A stretch of 64,000 bases of DNA, taken from NCBI GenBank assembly GCA_963969595.1, contig OZ018409.1:42731282-42795281 (forward strand), read 5' to 3'. Below the pieces are notes generated by a model, which was not told the origin of the DNA, made no database searches, and saw nothing but the letters and a program-made list of their open reading frames with translations. The DNA comes from Neckera pumila (lineage: Eukaryota > Streptophyta > Bryopsida > Hypnales > Neckeraceae). The first letter of the stretch is position 1; each line of letters starts with the position of its first letter. Below, piece after piece: positions 46,318 to 56,335 of the stretch. The position numbers and the translations under genes are program-made.

Positions 46318-46325
46318 AATTATAC
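46318..46325 (-). promoter_or_regulatory. TATA-like box of gene copy 2
   Basis: TATAATTT on the minus strand in the context GATAGTATAATTTCATTG, homologous in position to the TATA box of copy 1. The first ~300-bp tandem repeat starts about 40 bp upstream. Confidence 0.4.
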
Positions 46326-46364
46326 TATCGCCCTTTCTTTACAATGCAACAACACCCAAAAAAA

Positions 46365-47253
46365 GGTGCACGCCTTCATTGAAAAGGGGCCGGGTTTATT
46401 AGGGTTAGCAAAATCAAATCAATAAAAAAATACGTGGATGAGAATATACGTGATGGATGATATGGTGACACAATTTGCATTTAATATAAGAGATATATCA
46501 TATATTCAACTTTTATCTTTGTCAACAGTCAACATGTGGGTCAAATGTTGCTTTTGGGGGATCTTTGAGTTATTCTCTTAAGATTTTGTTAGCTTGTGAT
46601 TAAATCTAGAAGATTATCTCTTCTTGTGCTTAAGCTTTTTTCACAAAAGGCAACATCCAAAAATGGTGGAAGGCTTCATTGAAAAATGAAAAGGTATTTA
46701 TCAAGGTTAGCAGGATCAAATCAATGCAAAAATGTAAAAAATGTGTGGCTAAGAATATACGTGATGCATGATATAGTGACACAATTTGCATTCAATATAA
46801 GTGATATATCATATATTCAACTTTTATCTTTGTCAGTAGTCAACATGTGGGTCAAATCTTGATTTTTGGGGATCTGTGAATTATCCTTTCAAGATTTTGT
46901 TAACTTGTGATTAAATCTAGAAGATTACATCTTCTTGTACTCAAGCTTTTTTCAAAGATGGCAACATCCAAAAATGGTGGAAGGCTTCATTGAAAAGGTG
47001 CTTATTAGGATTAGCAAGATCAAATCAATGAAAAAATGTGAATGAGAATATATGTGATGGATGATATGGTGACACAGTTTGCATTTAATGTAAAAGATAT
47101 ATTCAACTTTTGTCTTTATTAGGCAATCAACATGTGGATCAAATCTTGATTTTTTGGGATCTTTGAATTATCTTTTGAAGATTTTGTTAGCTTGTGATTA
47201 TTTGGAAGATTACCTCTTTTTGTATTCAAAGTTTTTTGCAAGGAATTCTTTTA
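46365..47253. repeat. Three tandem ~300-bp repeats (unit 2)
   Basis: Copies start at about 46365, 46665 and 46976, each opening 'GTG.A.GCCTTCATTGAAAA' or 'GTGGAAGGCTTCATTGAAAA', with GACACA(A/G)TTTGCATT inside. They are homologous to the array at 24016-24886, but adjacent copies within an array resemble each other in small features (for example CATCCAAAAATGGTGGAAGG only here). Confidence 0.9.
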
Positions 47254-48313
47254 AGTTATGATTTCATGATAGTAGCCACAAGAAAAAAATTTTAGTATAA
47301 AAAGTACACTTAGAAGTCTATCAAATAATTCAAATAAATATTGACAAAAGTGATTGAAATATATCTCTTAAGCATGATTATTCTTTTATTGCTTTCGGAA
47401 AAAACTTTATTAAATAATGACTTGAATATAATGTATTACCTTTTTTGCCCTTTTTTTTTTACTTTCTACAATTCTGATTTTGTACTCAAAACACTCTTGA
47501 AGGCTTTTTTTCTTTGTTCTCCAATCAATTTTGGATTAGATCACTTTCACGTAGGACTCTTAAGGAAAAATAACTCCTATATAGTGGCTCAAGATTCTTT
47601 AAAATTCTTAGGTTTATTTTAAAGATACATATTTTTTAGATATTTTGGATACTTGCTTATGGTGAATTTGGACTTGAAAGTTCTACTCTCTTTGTACAAC
47701 TAATTATGAAAATTTATGTCTACTTCAATCATAATTACTTAGAGATTCAACCATTAGATCTTGATGAAATTTTATAAAGTAGTGAGGAAATCTTAATGTA
47801 TGATAAAATGAATTGAATTTGACAACATTGTTCATATATGATGGTTAAAATTCAGATAGTAGTGTTGAATCTGAGCTTGACCTTTTTGATTGGATTCATG
47901 AATGATTTATGTAGACTTTCAATGGCCTTTATGCCTTTTGTTTATGTTTGTGATTATGAATATGAGTATGTATAATTTACTCCCTTCATTATTTTATAGT
48001 GCACTAGTAATGAATGATGTACAAAAACTATTTTGTTTCTACTCTAAACTAGACTATGAATTCCAAAATTCCAATTCAAGGTTAGAGTAAAATAAAAAAT
48101 TTGTAGACTCATAGGCTTTCAAGCTCTTGTACTCATCAATCCTCATGCACAATTTAAAGTGAAAGTGAACACAATCTATGTTTCTTGAAAGATTTTATTT
48201 TTTGGTCTTCAATTAGATTTGGATTAGTTAAATTTTACGCAAGAGACAATATCTTCTATACAATAGTTTTAGATTATTTGAATCTATTAGATATGTTTTA
48301 ACATCCAAACATC

Positions 48314-48859
48314 TTAACTCCTCAAGTACCATTGGCCCTATGGTCTCAGTATTCATCATAATTTTCTAAAACCTTTTGTGAAGCTAGAAAAAAACATAAG
48401 CTTCTTGGAAATATAAATTTTATTTCAATCAATGCTTGGAAGCAAAAATGATGGCACAAAAAGCCAAAAACAAAGGTCGGCGGGAGCCTAAAAAAAATCA
48501 CACAAAATCAAAATCATTGTTTGAAATTCTTTTTCTAAATATTATATTTTAGTCTACATGTAAAATTTTGATTCATTCAGTTTAGACTAGTGATGAGAAA
48601 GTTATAAACAATCTTGTTTTTTGGGCAATCTAAGCATGTTCTTGAAAAAACTTTTGGTCCAACTTTGAATGCTAATATCTTCCAATCCGTATAGTCAAAT
48701 TTGTTGAAATTTCTACCATATAATCTTAGACAAGTGAAATACAAGATCTGTGATTAAATTCTAGTATTTTTTTTTTGCTTTCTTGGGTGAATGCAGCAGA
48801 AATGGCAATTTTGAGTGTGTTTTTTAAGAAAAAAATGGCCTTGGGACTTTAGGGGTTAA
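48314..48859. mobile_element. TTAA-flanked piggyBac-like MITE, family 1 (copy C, short)
   Basis: TTAA at 48314-48317 and 48856-48859 encloses CTCCTCAAGTACCATTGGCC on the left and CTTGGGACTTTAGGGG on the right. Unit 1 has the uninterrupted site CATCTTCAAATCTAAAAAAG at 26011-26030, where the filled copy reads CATCTTAA...TTAAAATCCAAAAAG. It is shorter (546 bp) than the other family 1 copies. No transposase. Confidence 0.85.
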
Positions 48860-49647
48860 AATCCAAAAAGTAAATGATTCTAGGTTAAATTTGATTGTAA
48901 TATTAAGGTATTCAAAGTTTTTTGACTACAATAAAAAAATAAGACCTAAAAAATAGTATTTTGATTCCAATGTATATTTTTGTAAAAAATGGAAATTCAA
49001 TGCATTATTGCAATTAGTAAAGCCATGTATTAAAAGCCAAATATCACATCATGAAAATTAGTGAAAATACATCATTTAATTATAAAGACTAAATGTAGTT
49101 TGATAGTGGTCATTTGAATGAAGGTCATCAACAAAGGTGTCTTGAAGGTAAAATAGAAAATAATTACTTGAAAATTTTTAAACTATTATTCATGGCTATT
49201 TTTACCTCTTAAAATTTTTTTATTGATTTTGCTAAATTTAGCAATTTATTTTCACTTGTTGGGAGTTATCACAATTATAATTATTACAATATTAATAGAG
49301 ATTTTTTAAGTTGGTAGATAATGTATAGTCCTATTTAACAAAAATATTATATTGGAGTTCAAAGAGACTTAAAAAACTAAATTGAAATCAAAAGTAAAAA
49401 TTTGACTATATAACAATAAAACAAGTGCTTTGGAGATTAACAATAAAAATCTTTGTACACAATAATTTATAAATATTTTGAACCAAATAACTTAAATATA
49501 GCTAATTCTTCATGTACAATTCATTATGACACTAGGTCAATTTCAATCATTATAATCTAAAAATTCTACCATTGAGTCTTGATAAAATTTTATTAAGTGC
49601 AGTGCAATTGTCACTTTACTTTGACTACTTAAATTCTTTTGAGTTAC

Positions 49648-50550
49648 TTAACCCCTAAAGTCCCAAGGCCATTTTTTTGCCAAAAACCACTCAAAATTGC
49701 CATTTTTGCTGCATTCACCTAAAAAATCCAACTATAGGATCTTGTACTTCACTTTTCTGAGATCATGTGGTAAAAATTTCATGAAGTTTGACCATATAGA
49801 TTGAAAGATATTAGCATTCAAAGTTGAAAAAGAAATTTTTTTAAACACTAATGTGCAATTTCAAAGGACTTTGACCGCCATTTGTGAAAAAATTTGTACT
49901 ACAGACCTTGAATTAAAAAGATTTTCCGTTGAAGAATTGAATTGAAAGTCTAGGAAAAAAATTTAAAAAAAACACACTTGCTTTTCATTCTTTAAAAATT
50001 GTAGATCCAAGATTGAAAAAAGCATTAAATCGTTAATATCTCTAAGATGGGATTTAAACATTATAATTCCAATGGTAAGATTGTTTTAGCAATCAAAGAC
50101 AACCTTGTCAAACAATTTTTTTTGAAAAATTATAAAAATTGCATTCAGAAATGAATCCTACAAGTTATTTTCTTACAAAAAGATGCTCTAATTGCCCAAA
50201 AAACAAGATTGTCCATAACTTTTTCATTGTTAGTCCAAATAGAATGAATCAAAGCTTCACATATAGACAAAAACATAATATTTTAGGAAAATAATTTTAA
50301 AATTTGTTTTGACTTTTTGCAATTTTTTTTGTGCTGCTCGCCAAGTTCAATTTTAGGATTTTTGTTGTAAAACTTTTGCTCTTGGTCACCAATTATAAAA
50401 ATTGTGAAATAAAAATTATAATCCCATATAGCTAATCAATTGTTCTATCTTATGAGAAAGTTCAAAAAGTTTCATAAAAAAGGGAGGTCATAAGAATTTG
50501 CTTGAAATCCGATTGTCCTCCTGAGGGAACAATGGGACTTTAAGGGTTAA
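49648..50550. mobile_element. TTAA-flanked piggyBac-like MITE, family 1 (copy D)
   Basis: TTAA at both ends (49648-49651 and 50547-50550), termini CCCCTAAAGTCCC and GGGACTTTAAGGG. The uninterrupted paralogous site in unit 1 is AATTACTAAATTAGTTGAAT (about 27107), against GAGTTACTTAA...TTAATTAGTTGAAC here. The insertion is therefore exact to the TTAA. It is the best-preserved family member. AT-rich interior, no open frame of note. Confidence 0.9.
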
Positions 50551-51951
50551 TTAGTTGAACTATGTAATGCAACAAAAAAATGCAAATTCTTTTTCATTTA
50601 CACCTACGGAGTTTATTTTAGGCCACAAAGGATTGTATATATATCGTTTTTTGGCCAAATACCTTAAAGAATTTAAGTCCTAAACAAATGACACATGCAA
50701 CCATTTTGTATTTATAGCACTTGCATAGTTGCATGTCTTTGGAAAGCATTTTGAAGGGGCAAGAAGATGTAATTTTTTATTAATTTTTTTATGGATATAG
50801 TAAACTAGATTGAATTTTTTTATAATTGTATCAAAAATGGAAATTGTTCTTGCTTAAAATTTTCTTATGAAAAAATGAATACATAATGGACATATTAAAG
50901 TACTATATAATAATCACTTAAGAAAAAAGTAGTAGTATTTTAACAATCAAATCCTTAGCCGTATTTTGCTTATTCATGTAATATAAAGCATTAATCAATG
51001 ATAATTATAGGATTCAATTCATATGCTAAGACTATAAAGTACACTAATATAAAACAAATAGGAGAATTATTAAAGTCAAATGTAGGTTTGAGAAATATTT
51101 AAATGTATTTTCTCTAATTTATCTTCAACAATAATTTGATTCATTTATAATGAATGATATACATATTTCTAAATGAAACTTCAATAAAGATGAAAAATTA
51201 CATAATTTTTCTATAGTGCATAGAAAATTTGACCATTATCTTTTCAACTGTTGGCCATTAAGGTTACAAGAGAATCTACTTGAATGAATACATGTAATAC
51301 CAAAAGGCATCTTAAGATTTGATTAGTCACTTGTGATTTCAAAATTTATCAAATAAATTATTCATTAAACTCTATAAAATATTTTATTGTCAATCATTTT
51401 TTTTCATTTATTATAATCTAAAGTGGTTTTTGAATCTTTATAAGTGAAACTTTAGTTTATCTTCACTTTCATGAAATAAAGAGTGCTAGTATGGCTAGTA
51501 TATATATAATATATTTATTTACAAAATAATTTACAAAACAATTGTTGAGTATATTTTGGAACAATTCTCAAGTAATAAGTTGAAATTGAAAAAGTTCCAA
51601 AATAAGCAAGTTTTGATTGGTGGTCATTGTAGTTTGACTTGTTTCTAAGTCATTGGTCAAAGAATCAATCAAAGTGTTCTAAATTGAAATGAATGGTAAT
51701 TAAAAGAAAGTCAAGAAAGATGAGACCAATGCAAAAGAATCTTACATTTTATACATTCAAGTCAATTTCAAAAAACCCTTATGTAATTCAAAAGTCTATT
51801 TTGAAAAGAAAAGGTTTTAAAAACTTCACCACTTTCTTGGATCATTAGATGAACTAGTCTCTTGATATATGCTTAGCCAATACTAATAATTTCCTACCAA
51901 ACTTCAATTGTACATTTGTGCCTAAAATTTTTGTGTTGTTGTACATTTGTG

Positions 51952-52565
51952 CTGCGTCACAACAATACGGTTTCCTACAAAGTCCACTATCGTGCAGCTG
52001 TGGAAGTTCGCAATAATCTCGGAGATGAGATCTGGGATGGGCTCAAAGATTACCGCTTCGGAGTCGCCTATTTGGCCTTCTCAACTCTCCAACAGCAGAG
52101 AACAGTTTCGATCGATTTCCCGGTGAGGCTCAGGGCTTTCTTTGATCAGAACATACCGCACATGGAAACTTACATCAAAGCCAAATTTGGAAAGCATGAC
52201 ATGCATCATTTTCAGTGGTGTCACGAGGACCTGGAGGACTTAATTGAAGAGGAAAGAGAAGAGGGCATCGAAGCCCAAGAGGCATGGCCAATGCACTTCA
52301 TCAAGAAGCTGTTTTGTCACCAGCCTATTTTTTGGCTTGCTTACAACCTCTACTTTTCTGTGGAGGGAAGGATGAGTTGGGAGCAAGTGTCGATGTGGGC
52401 CATCCAATGGCTGAGGAGGACAAACATGGAGTGTCCTGCGTGGCTAATCGAGCTTTGAGGTTTGTATATCTGGAACCCAGATACGGCATCGATTTGGAAC
52501 GGGCTGTACTCAAATTGTTTGCAGACATGAGACGGCGATTCAGATCAACCCATTCCTTTCATTAG
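51952..52565 (+). pseudogene. Unknown protein family, plus-strand member B (5' truncated)
   Basis: Homology with member A begins at CTGCGTCACAACAA (A position about 41088) and everything 5' of it, including promoter and first exon, is absent. Blocks kept: NLGDEIWDGLKDYRFGVAY, NIPHMETYIKAKFGKH, QPIFWLAYNLYFSVEGRM, WEQVSMWAIQ. The frame holds through the place where A has lost eight bases. It meets a TGA at 52456-52458 after CPAWLIEL, and the last 35 residues (ADMRRRFRSTHSFH) lie in another frame ending at TAG 52563-52565. Truncation plus a frameshift make it a pseudogene. Confidence 0.75.
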
Positions 52566-52803
52566 GTTGTCTAAAATATATTTTTGACCTCCATGGCGGC
52601 AATGTTGAGATGTTTAATTTCTAGCAGTGCAATGACAAATGTAGTTTTATTAGAATAGGGGTTTACGTGCTGCCATACTAGTGTTGTCTGAAGCAAGGCG
52701 CTTTAGGTTCTCTGCCAAGTTATTTGGTGATTCTAGGAAGGCATACAACAATATTTTTTTTATTGAAGAATTGTTTGGCAATTGTAGCGCTCGCTGATCA
52801 CAA

Positions 52804-52970
52804 ACACGGTTGTCACCGTCATGTCACGTCTGGACGGATGTAACTTTGACGAAACGTCAGGATCCAACCCCAACGCCCGTCTGTATCCAAAAAAAACAAA
52901 AAACAAACAAACTCTGGTCCCAATGCGTTTGGATGCGTCCGGACCGTCACCGACGGACATCCCGACGTGA
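52804..52970. mobile_element. CpG-rich ~165-bp insertion in the 3' flank of member B
   Basis: Member A has CTGATCACAAATG...GGAAACATGGTGATG at 41935. Member B has CTGATCACAAA, then about 165 bp beginning CACGGTTGTCACCGTCATG and ending GGACATCCCGACGTG, then AACATGGTGATG. The ends are loosely inverted (CACG..GT..CCGTC and its complement). The inserted DNA is rich in CGTC/GACG words, unlike its surroundings. No TSD is certain. Confidence 0.5.
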
Positions 52971-53247
52971 ACATGGTGATGTTTGGTGATGTCATGGATG
53001 CTTCCCATTTTAGAAGACCATCTAAGAATAAGGGGAATTTATGTTTGTAACGGATGACAACAACGACAAAGAGTACTTGTGCCAGCTAAGTTTGCGTAAT
53101 AATAAGTATGGCTGAAGCTCACCAAAGTTTATGAATTGCTAAATTGTGCTTAAATACAGTAGTTAAAGAGTCCCAAAAAACTAAGCTTAATAACAATGTG
53201 CCTCAAATTTGACCTTCCGCTTCTAATTGTCTAGCAATACCTTCTAC

Positions 53248-53531
53248 TGTTGGAAACAATTCGTATTCTGTGGTTGTAATCGTGTCATAGTTACAAACGT
53301 ACTAGCTAGAAGCTCAGGTGTGGATGATACTCATTCCGTTTTGGATGTTTCTTGATTACGTTTGACGTCTCTCTCCGAGAGTATGACTCTCCACCTTTGT
53401 GGCTGTGTATAGCATTGTTACTGTGTATCTTGTGTGTGTTCTTGGTACGCAGCGGAATTTGAGAATAAAGCAGTGCGTTAAACATGTGATTCACGAGTAT
53501 TGAATGCTTGTCTGGTTCCTAGAATGCAATA
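53248..53531 (+). repeat. 5' LTR of the copia element
   Basis: Starts TGTTGGAAAC and ends CTAGAATGCAATA directly before the primer-binding site. It contains AATAAA at 53464-53469. It is nearly identical to 59796-60075, apart from scattered substitutions and small indels (for example one extra CTAG near 53302). The flanks TCTAC (53243-53247) and TCCAT (60076-60080) look like a 5-bp duplication with two C/T differences. Confidence 0.9.
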
Positions 53532-53546
53532 GGTTATGGGCCTTGC
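53532..53546 (+). promoter_or_regulatory. Primer-binding site complementary to the anticodon arm of initiator tRNA-Met
   Basis: GGTTATGGGCCTTGC begins directly after the LTR. The GGTTATGGGCC core is the complement of the anticodon stem-loop GGCCCAUAACC of eukaryotic initiator tRNA-Met, as used by Drosophila copia and yeast Ty5 (half-tRNA priming). It is not the TGGTATCAGAGC type, which pairs with the tRNA 3' end. Confidence 0.7.
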
Positions 53547-53679
53547 TACGTTAATTGTACTACTGCGTTGAGAGAGTAAAGTTAATCCAGAGAGTAGGGC
53601 ATAGAGAAAAAGTTGATATCCTGAGGAAGATAGCGAGAAATCCAAGAGGGATACAAGTTCATTGAGAAGTTTATACATT

Positions 53680-54371
53680 ATGGCTGAGAATATTGCTGCA
53701 TTGTCTAAAATTAAAAAGGGGTTAATACAGTCGAGCGATATAACAGTTCAAATTTTGTATTATGGAAAATGCATATGTCGTTTATCTTCAAGTCTCATGA
53801 TCTGTTTTCAATGGTGAATGGAACAAAACCAAAACTAGATACTATGAGTGACAAACAGAAGTCGCAGTGGGAGCAGAGAGATAAATAGGCTATTGTAGCC
53901 ATTTTAGGATTGATTGATTCCTGTCACAAACAAGAAGTGATAAATTGTGAAATCTCTTGTGAAATGTAGACACAGCTCCAGGCTTATCACAAGAAGCATT
54001 CAGATGAATGCATTATAGCTTTCCAGGAGAAGTTTTTATGTTGTGAGTTAGGTGAGGGGGATTCAAGAGCATCTTACATTTGCACATTGCAAAAGCTGTA
54101 CAGACAGCTCAATGATCTGGGAGAAAAAGTAACAGAAAAATCCTTGATAGCTAAAATCAGATGCGGCCTCCCTCCATCATATGATCCTCTTATGCTTGTA
54201 TGGGACAATGCTCCAGCTGCAGAACAGACACTGACAAATCTCCAGATGTGATTAGTCAAGTTTCAGAACAAGAAGAAAGATTGAGAGGGCTTGTCTGATG
54301 CACAAGTAGATTCGGTGTTTTTCACAAAAAGCACCTCATCGAAACCTTCACTCTCAGTTGAGCAAAAGAAA
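53680..54371 (+). pseudogene. copia gag, degenerate (upstream part)
   Basis: ATG at 53680 opens MAENIAALSKIKKGL. After frame changes it continues FKSHDLFSMVNGTKPKLD, AIVAILGLIDSCHKQEVINC, CIIAFQEKFLCCELGEGD and DLGEKVTEKSLIAKIRCGLP. These are the UBN2-type copia gag helices. Stops occur (for example TAG at 53886-53888, TAG at about 53968). The CACTA element interrupts it at 54372 and the zinc knuckle follows on the far side at 56378. Confidence 0.8.
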
Positions 54372-54836
54372 CACTATAAGAAACCCGTGTTTTTTTTTAT
54401 GTCTGCCCCAAAACATGCGATGTCCAAGGCCTAACATACTATGTCCGCTGAGACATCAAGACGTTAAAGAAGAGAATTGCAGTTTAGGATAAATTTCCAA
54501 GGATGTTCCAGATGACTGCGGAAAACTTGAATGGAACCAGTTGGTGTTCCCGAGGACATCGAGATTTTTTATGACATTTTTAAGGATTTGCTGATGTCCA
54601 ACAAGGCATCCACAAAAACATGGATGGGCACGTCAGCTTTGGAGGAAAAATTTCAAGGAGGGTAATTTTTTGAAAATCACTTTTTCCTTGGATAAAAGTC
54701 TGACCAAGGTTAAAAAAAAGGGATTGGGCAGCCTCCGGGCAGCTTTTGGAGAAAATAAGATGACGAGGCATATGACGTGGCATGCCACGTGTAAATTAGT
54801 TGACGTGACATGCCACGTCAGCATAGCGGAGCTATC

Positions 54837-55440
54837 TCTTTGCATTTTCTACATTTATTTTGGAGATGTCTAAGTAGACATAGAGATGTCATTGGAGACA
54901 TCTTATAAAACGTTGAGATGTTTTCTTGGACATTTTTGTAGACTTCTAGGTGTTTTAGGAAACATAGTCACAATCGGTATAATGTCTATGGAGACATCAT
55001 TAGAGCAGCCTTTGAAACACACAAAAATCATCTTATTAGACGTCTGTATGCTGCTCTACCAAAATTTAAATCCAGTGTTTTCAATGTCCCATATAGTTTG
55101 TCTTCCCCTCTACCACTCCACTTGTATAAAGAGCCCATCTTTGCGTTTTCTACACTTGTATTGGAGATGTCTAAGTGGACATAGAGATGTCACTAAAGAC
55201 ATCTTATAAAACATTGAGATGTTTTCTTGTATGTTTTTGTAGACTTCTAGATATTTTAAAAAACATAGTCTCAGTTGATATAACATCTATAGAGACGTCA
55301 TCAGAGCAGCCTTTGAGACATGCAAAAAACATCCTACTGAGCGTCTGTGTGTTGCTCCACCAAAATTTAAATCCAAAGTTTTCAATGTCCCATATAGTTT
55401 GTCTTCCCCTCTACCACTCCACTTGTATAAAGAACTCATC
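54837..55440. repeat. Direct ~303-bp duplication inside the CACTA element
   Basis: Copies at about 54837-55139 and 55140-55440 share 'TTTGC(A/G)TTTTCTACA', GGAGATGTCTAAGT, TCAATGTCCCATATAGTTTG and end CCACTTGTATAAAGA. The copies differ mostly by transitions. Each copy holds several GATGTC/GACATC motifs, so the duplication doubles the number of putative binding sites. Confidence 0.85.
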
Positions 55441-55504
55441 TTTTCCTCTCCATAAACTCACATCAAGTGGCTTTTGAAGCCATGTGACATAATTGTCAAT
55501 TATG

Positions 55505-55640
55505 TTGTATTTTGTACGGCGTATTATATATCGTATATGATATATGGTGTATAATGTATGGTATATTATGTATGATGTATAATGTTTGGTATATTATATA
55601 TGATATATAATGTATTGTGTATTGTGTATGACATGTTATA
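55505..55640. repeat. TATA/TGTAT-rich simple sequence
   Basis: Irregular runs of GTATATGATATATGG-type words with no fixed period, lying in the middle of the CACTA element. Confidence 0.7.
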
Positions 55641-56335
55641 TTAGACATTATGACATGCATTAGGGACATCATATGAGACATGTGAGACTGTCCATATTAA
55701 CATCATGCTGCATAGTCCATTCTATTCTATGAATGTTTAATGTGACATCATTTTGTTCTCCTAGATCATACCAAAGATTGCCAGAGGTATTCATGATGAA
55801 AAGTAGATGTTTACATTGATGTCACAAGAAATTTGCACGTCTAAGATGATGTTTCAAAATACGTCTATGAAAACGTTTGGACGTTTGAGTTGATGTCTCA
55901 AAAAACGTATAGATGTCTATATTGACATCTTCAAAGATAGTAAGAAAATTCTTAGACAACAAAAAAATATGCTGACATGGCATGCCACATCATCCTTGCT
56001 GGATGTCACATCACTTTTTTCGCTGCTACCTCAGATGCCACCTCAGATGCCACGTCATGGTCAAAAATGGATGAAAAAGTTTCCTACGTGGCTGCCCGTG
56101 CACATGTGGCACTTAGGTGGCAGCCACATGGTGGCCTTTGAGGACCCCGTTGACCCATTTATTTTTGACATCAGGTCCCTTAGCATGTTGATGTCCAACG
56201 TCAAATCTAATGTCAAACCTGAGTCTTGAGCAACGCGATTTTTTGGACGTCCACGTAGACATTTCAAGACACCAGTCGCGACATCAATATGCTGAATCCA
56301 AGGATTAAAAAAAACACGAGTTTCTTATAGTGAAA

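Larger units (their letters stand above)
47254..51915. repeat. AT-rich tract of unit 2 with two TTAA insertions
   Basis: Collinear with 24.9-28.1 kb of unit 1 and, at its end, with 36.0-37.7 kb. The two large interruptions relative to unit 1 are exactly the TTAA elements C and D. No gene is seen. At 51916-51952 it joins abruptly to a truncated family member (B), marking a unit junction. Confidence 0.75.
54372..56332. mobile_element. Complete non-autonomous CACTA element inside copia gag
   Basis: Termini CACTATAAGAAACCCGTGT and the inverted ACACGAGTTTCTTATAGTG, flanked by AAA on both sides (54369-54371 and 56333-56335). Removing the element and one AAA rejoins the gag sequence. Subterminal regions carry many ATGTC/GACAT words in both orientations, the usual transposase-binding arrays of CACTA elements. 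A direct duplication of about 303 bp occupies 54837-55440. TA/TG-rich simple sequence lies at 55505-55640. No transposase frame: the longest open frames (about 100 codons) are the two duplicated copies and are unrecognisable. Confidence 0.9.

Noticed and set aside
54886..55477. Two ~100-codon frames with similar peptides inside the CACTA element
   Set aside because: They are the two halves of a direct DNA duplication, AT-rich and without any transposase motif.
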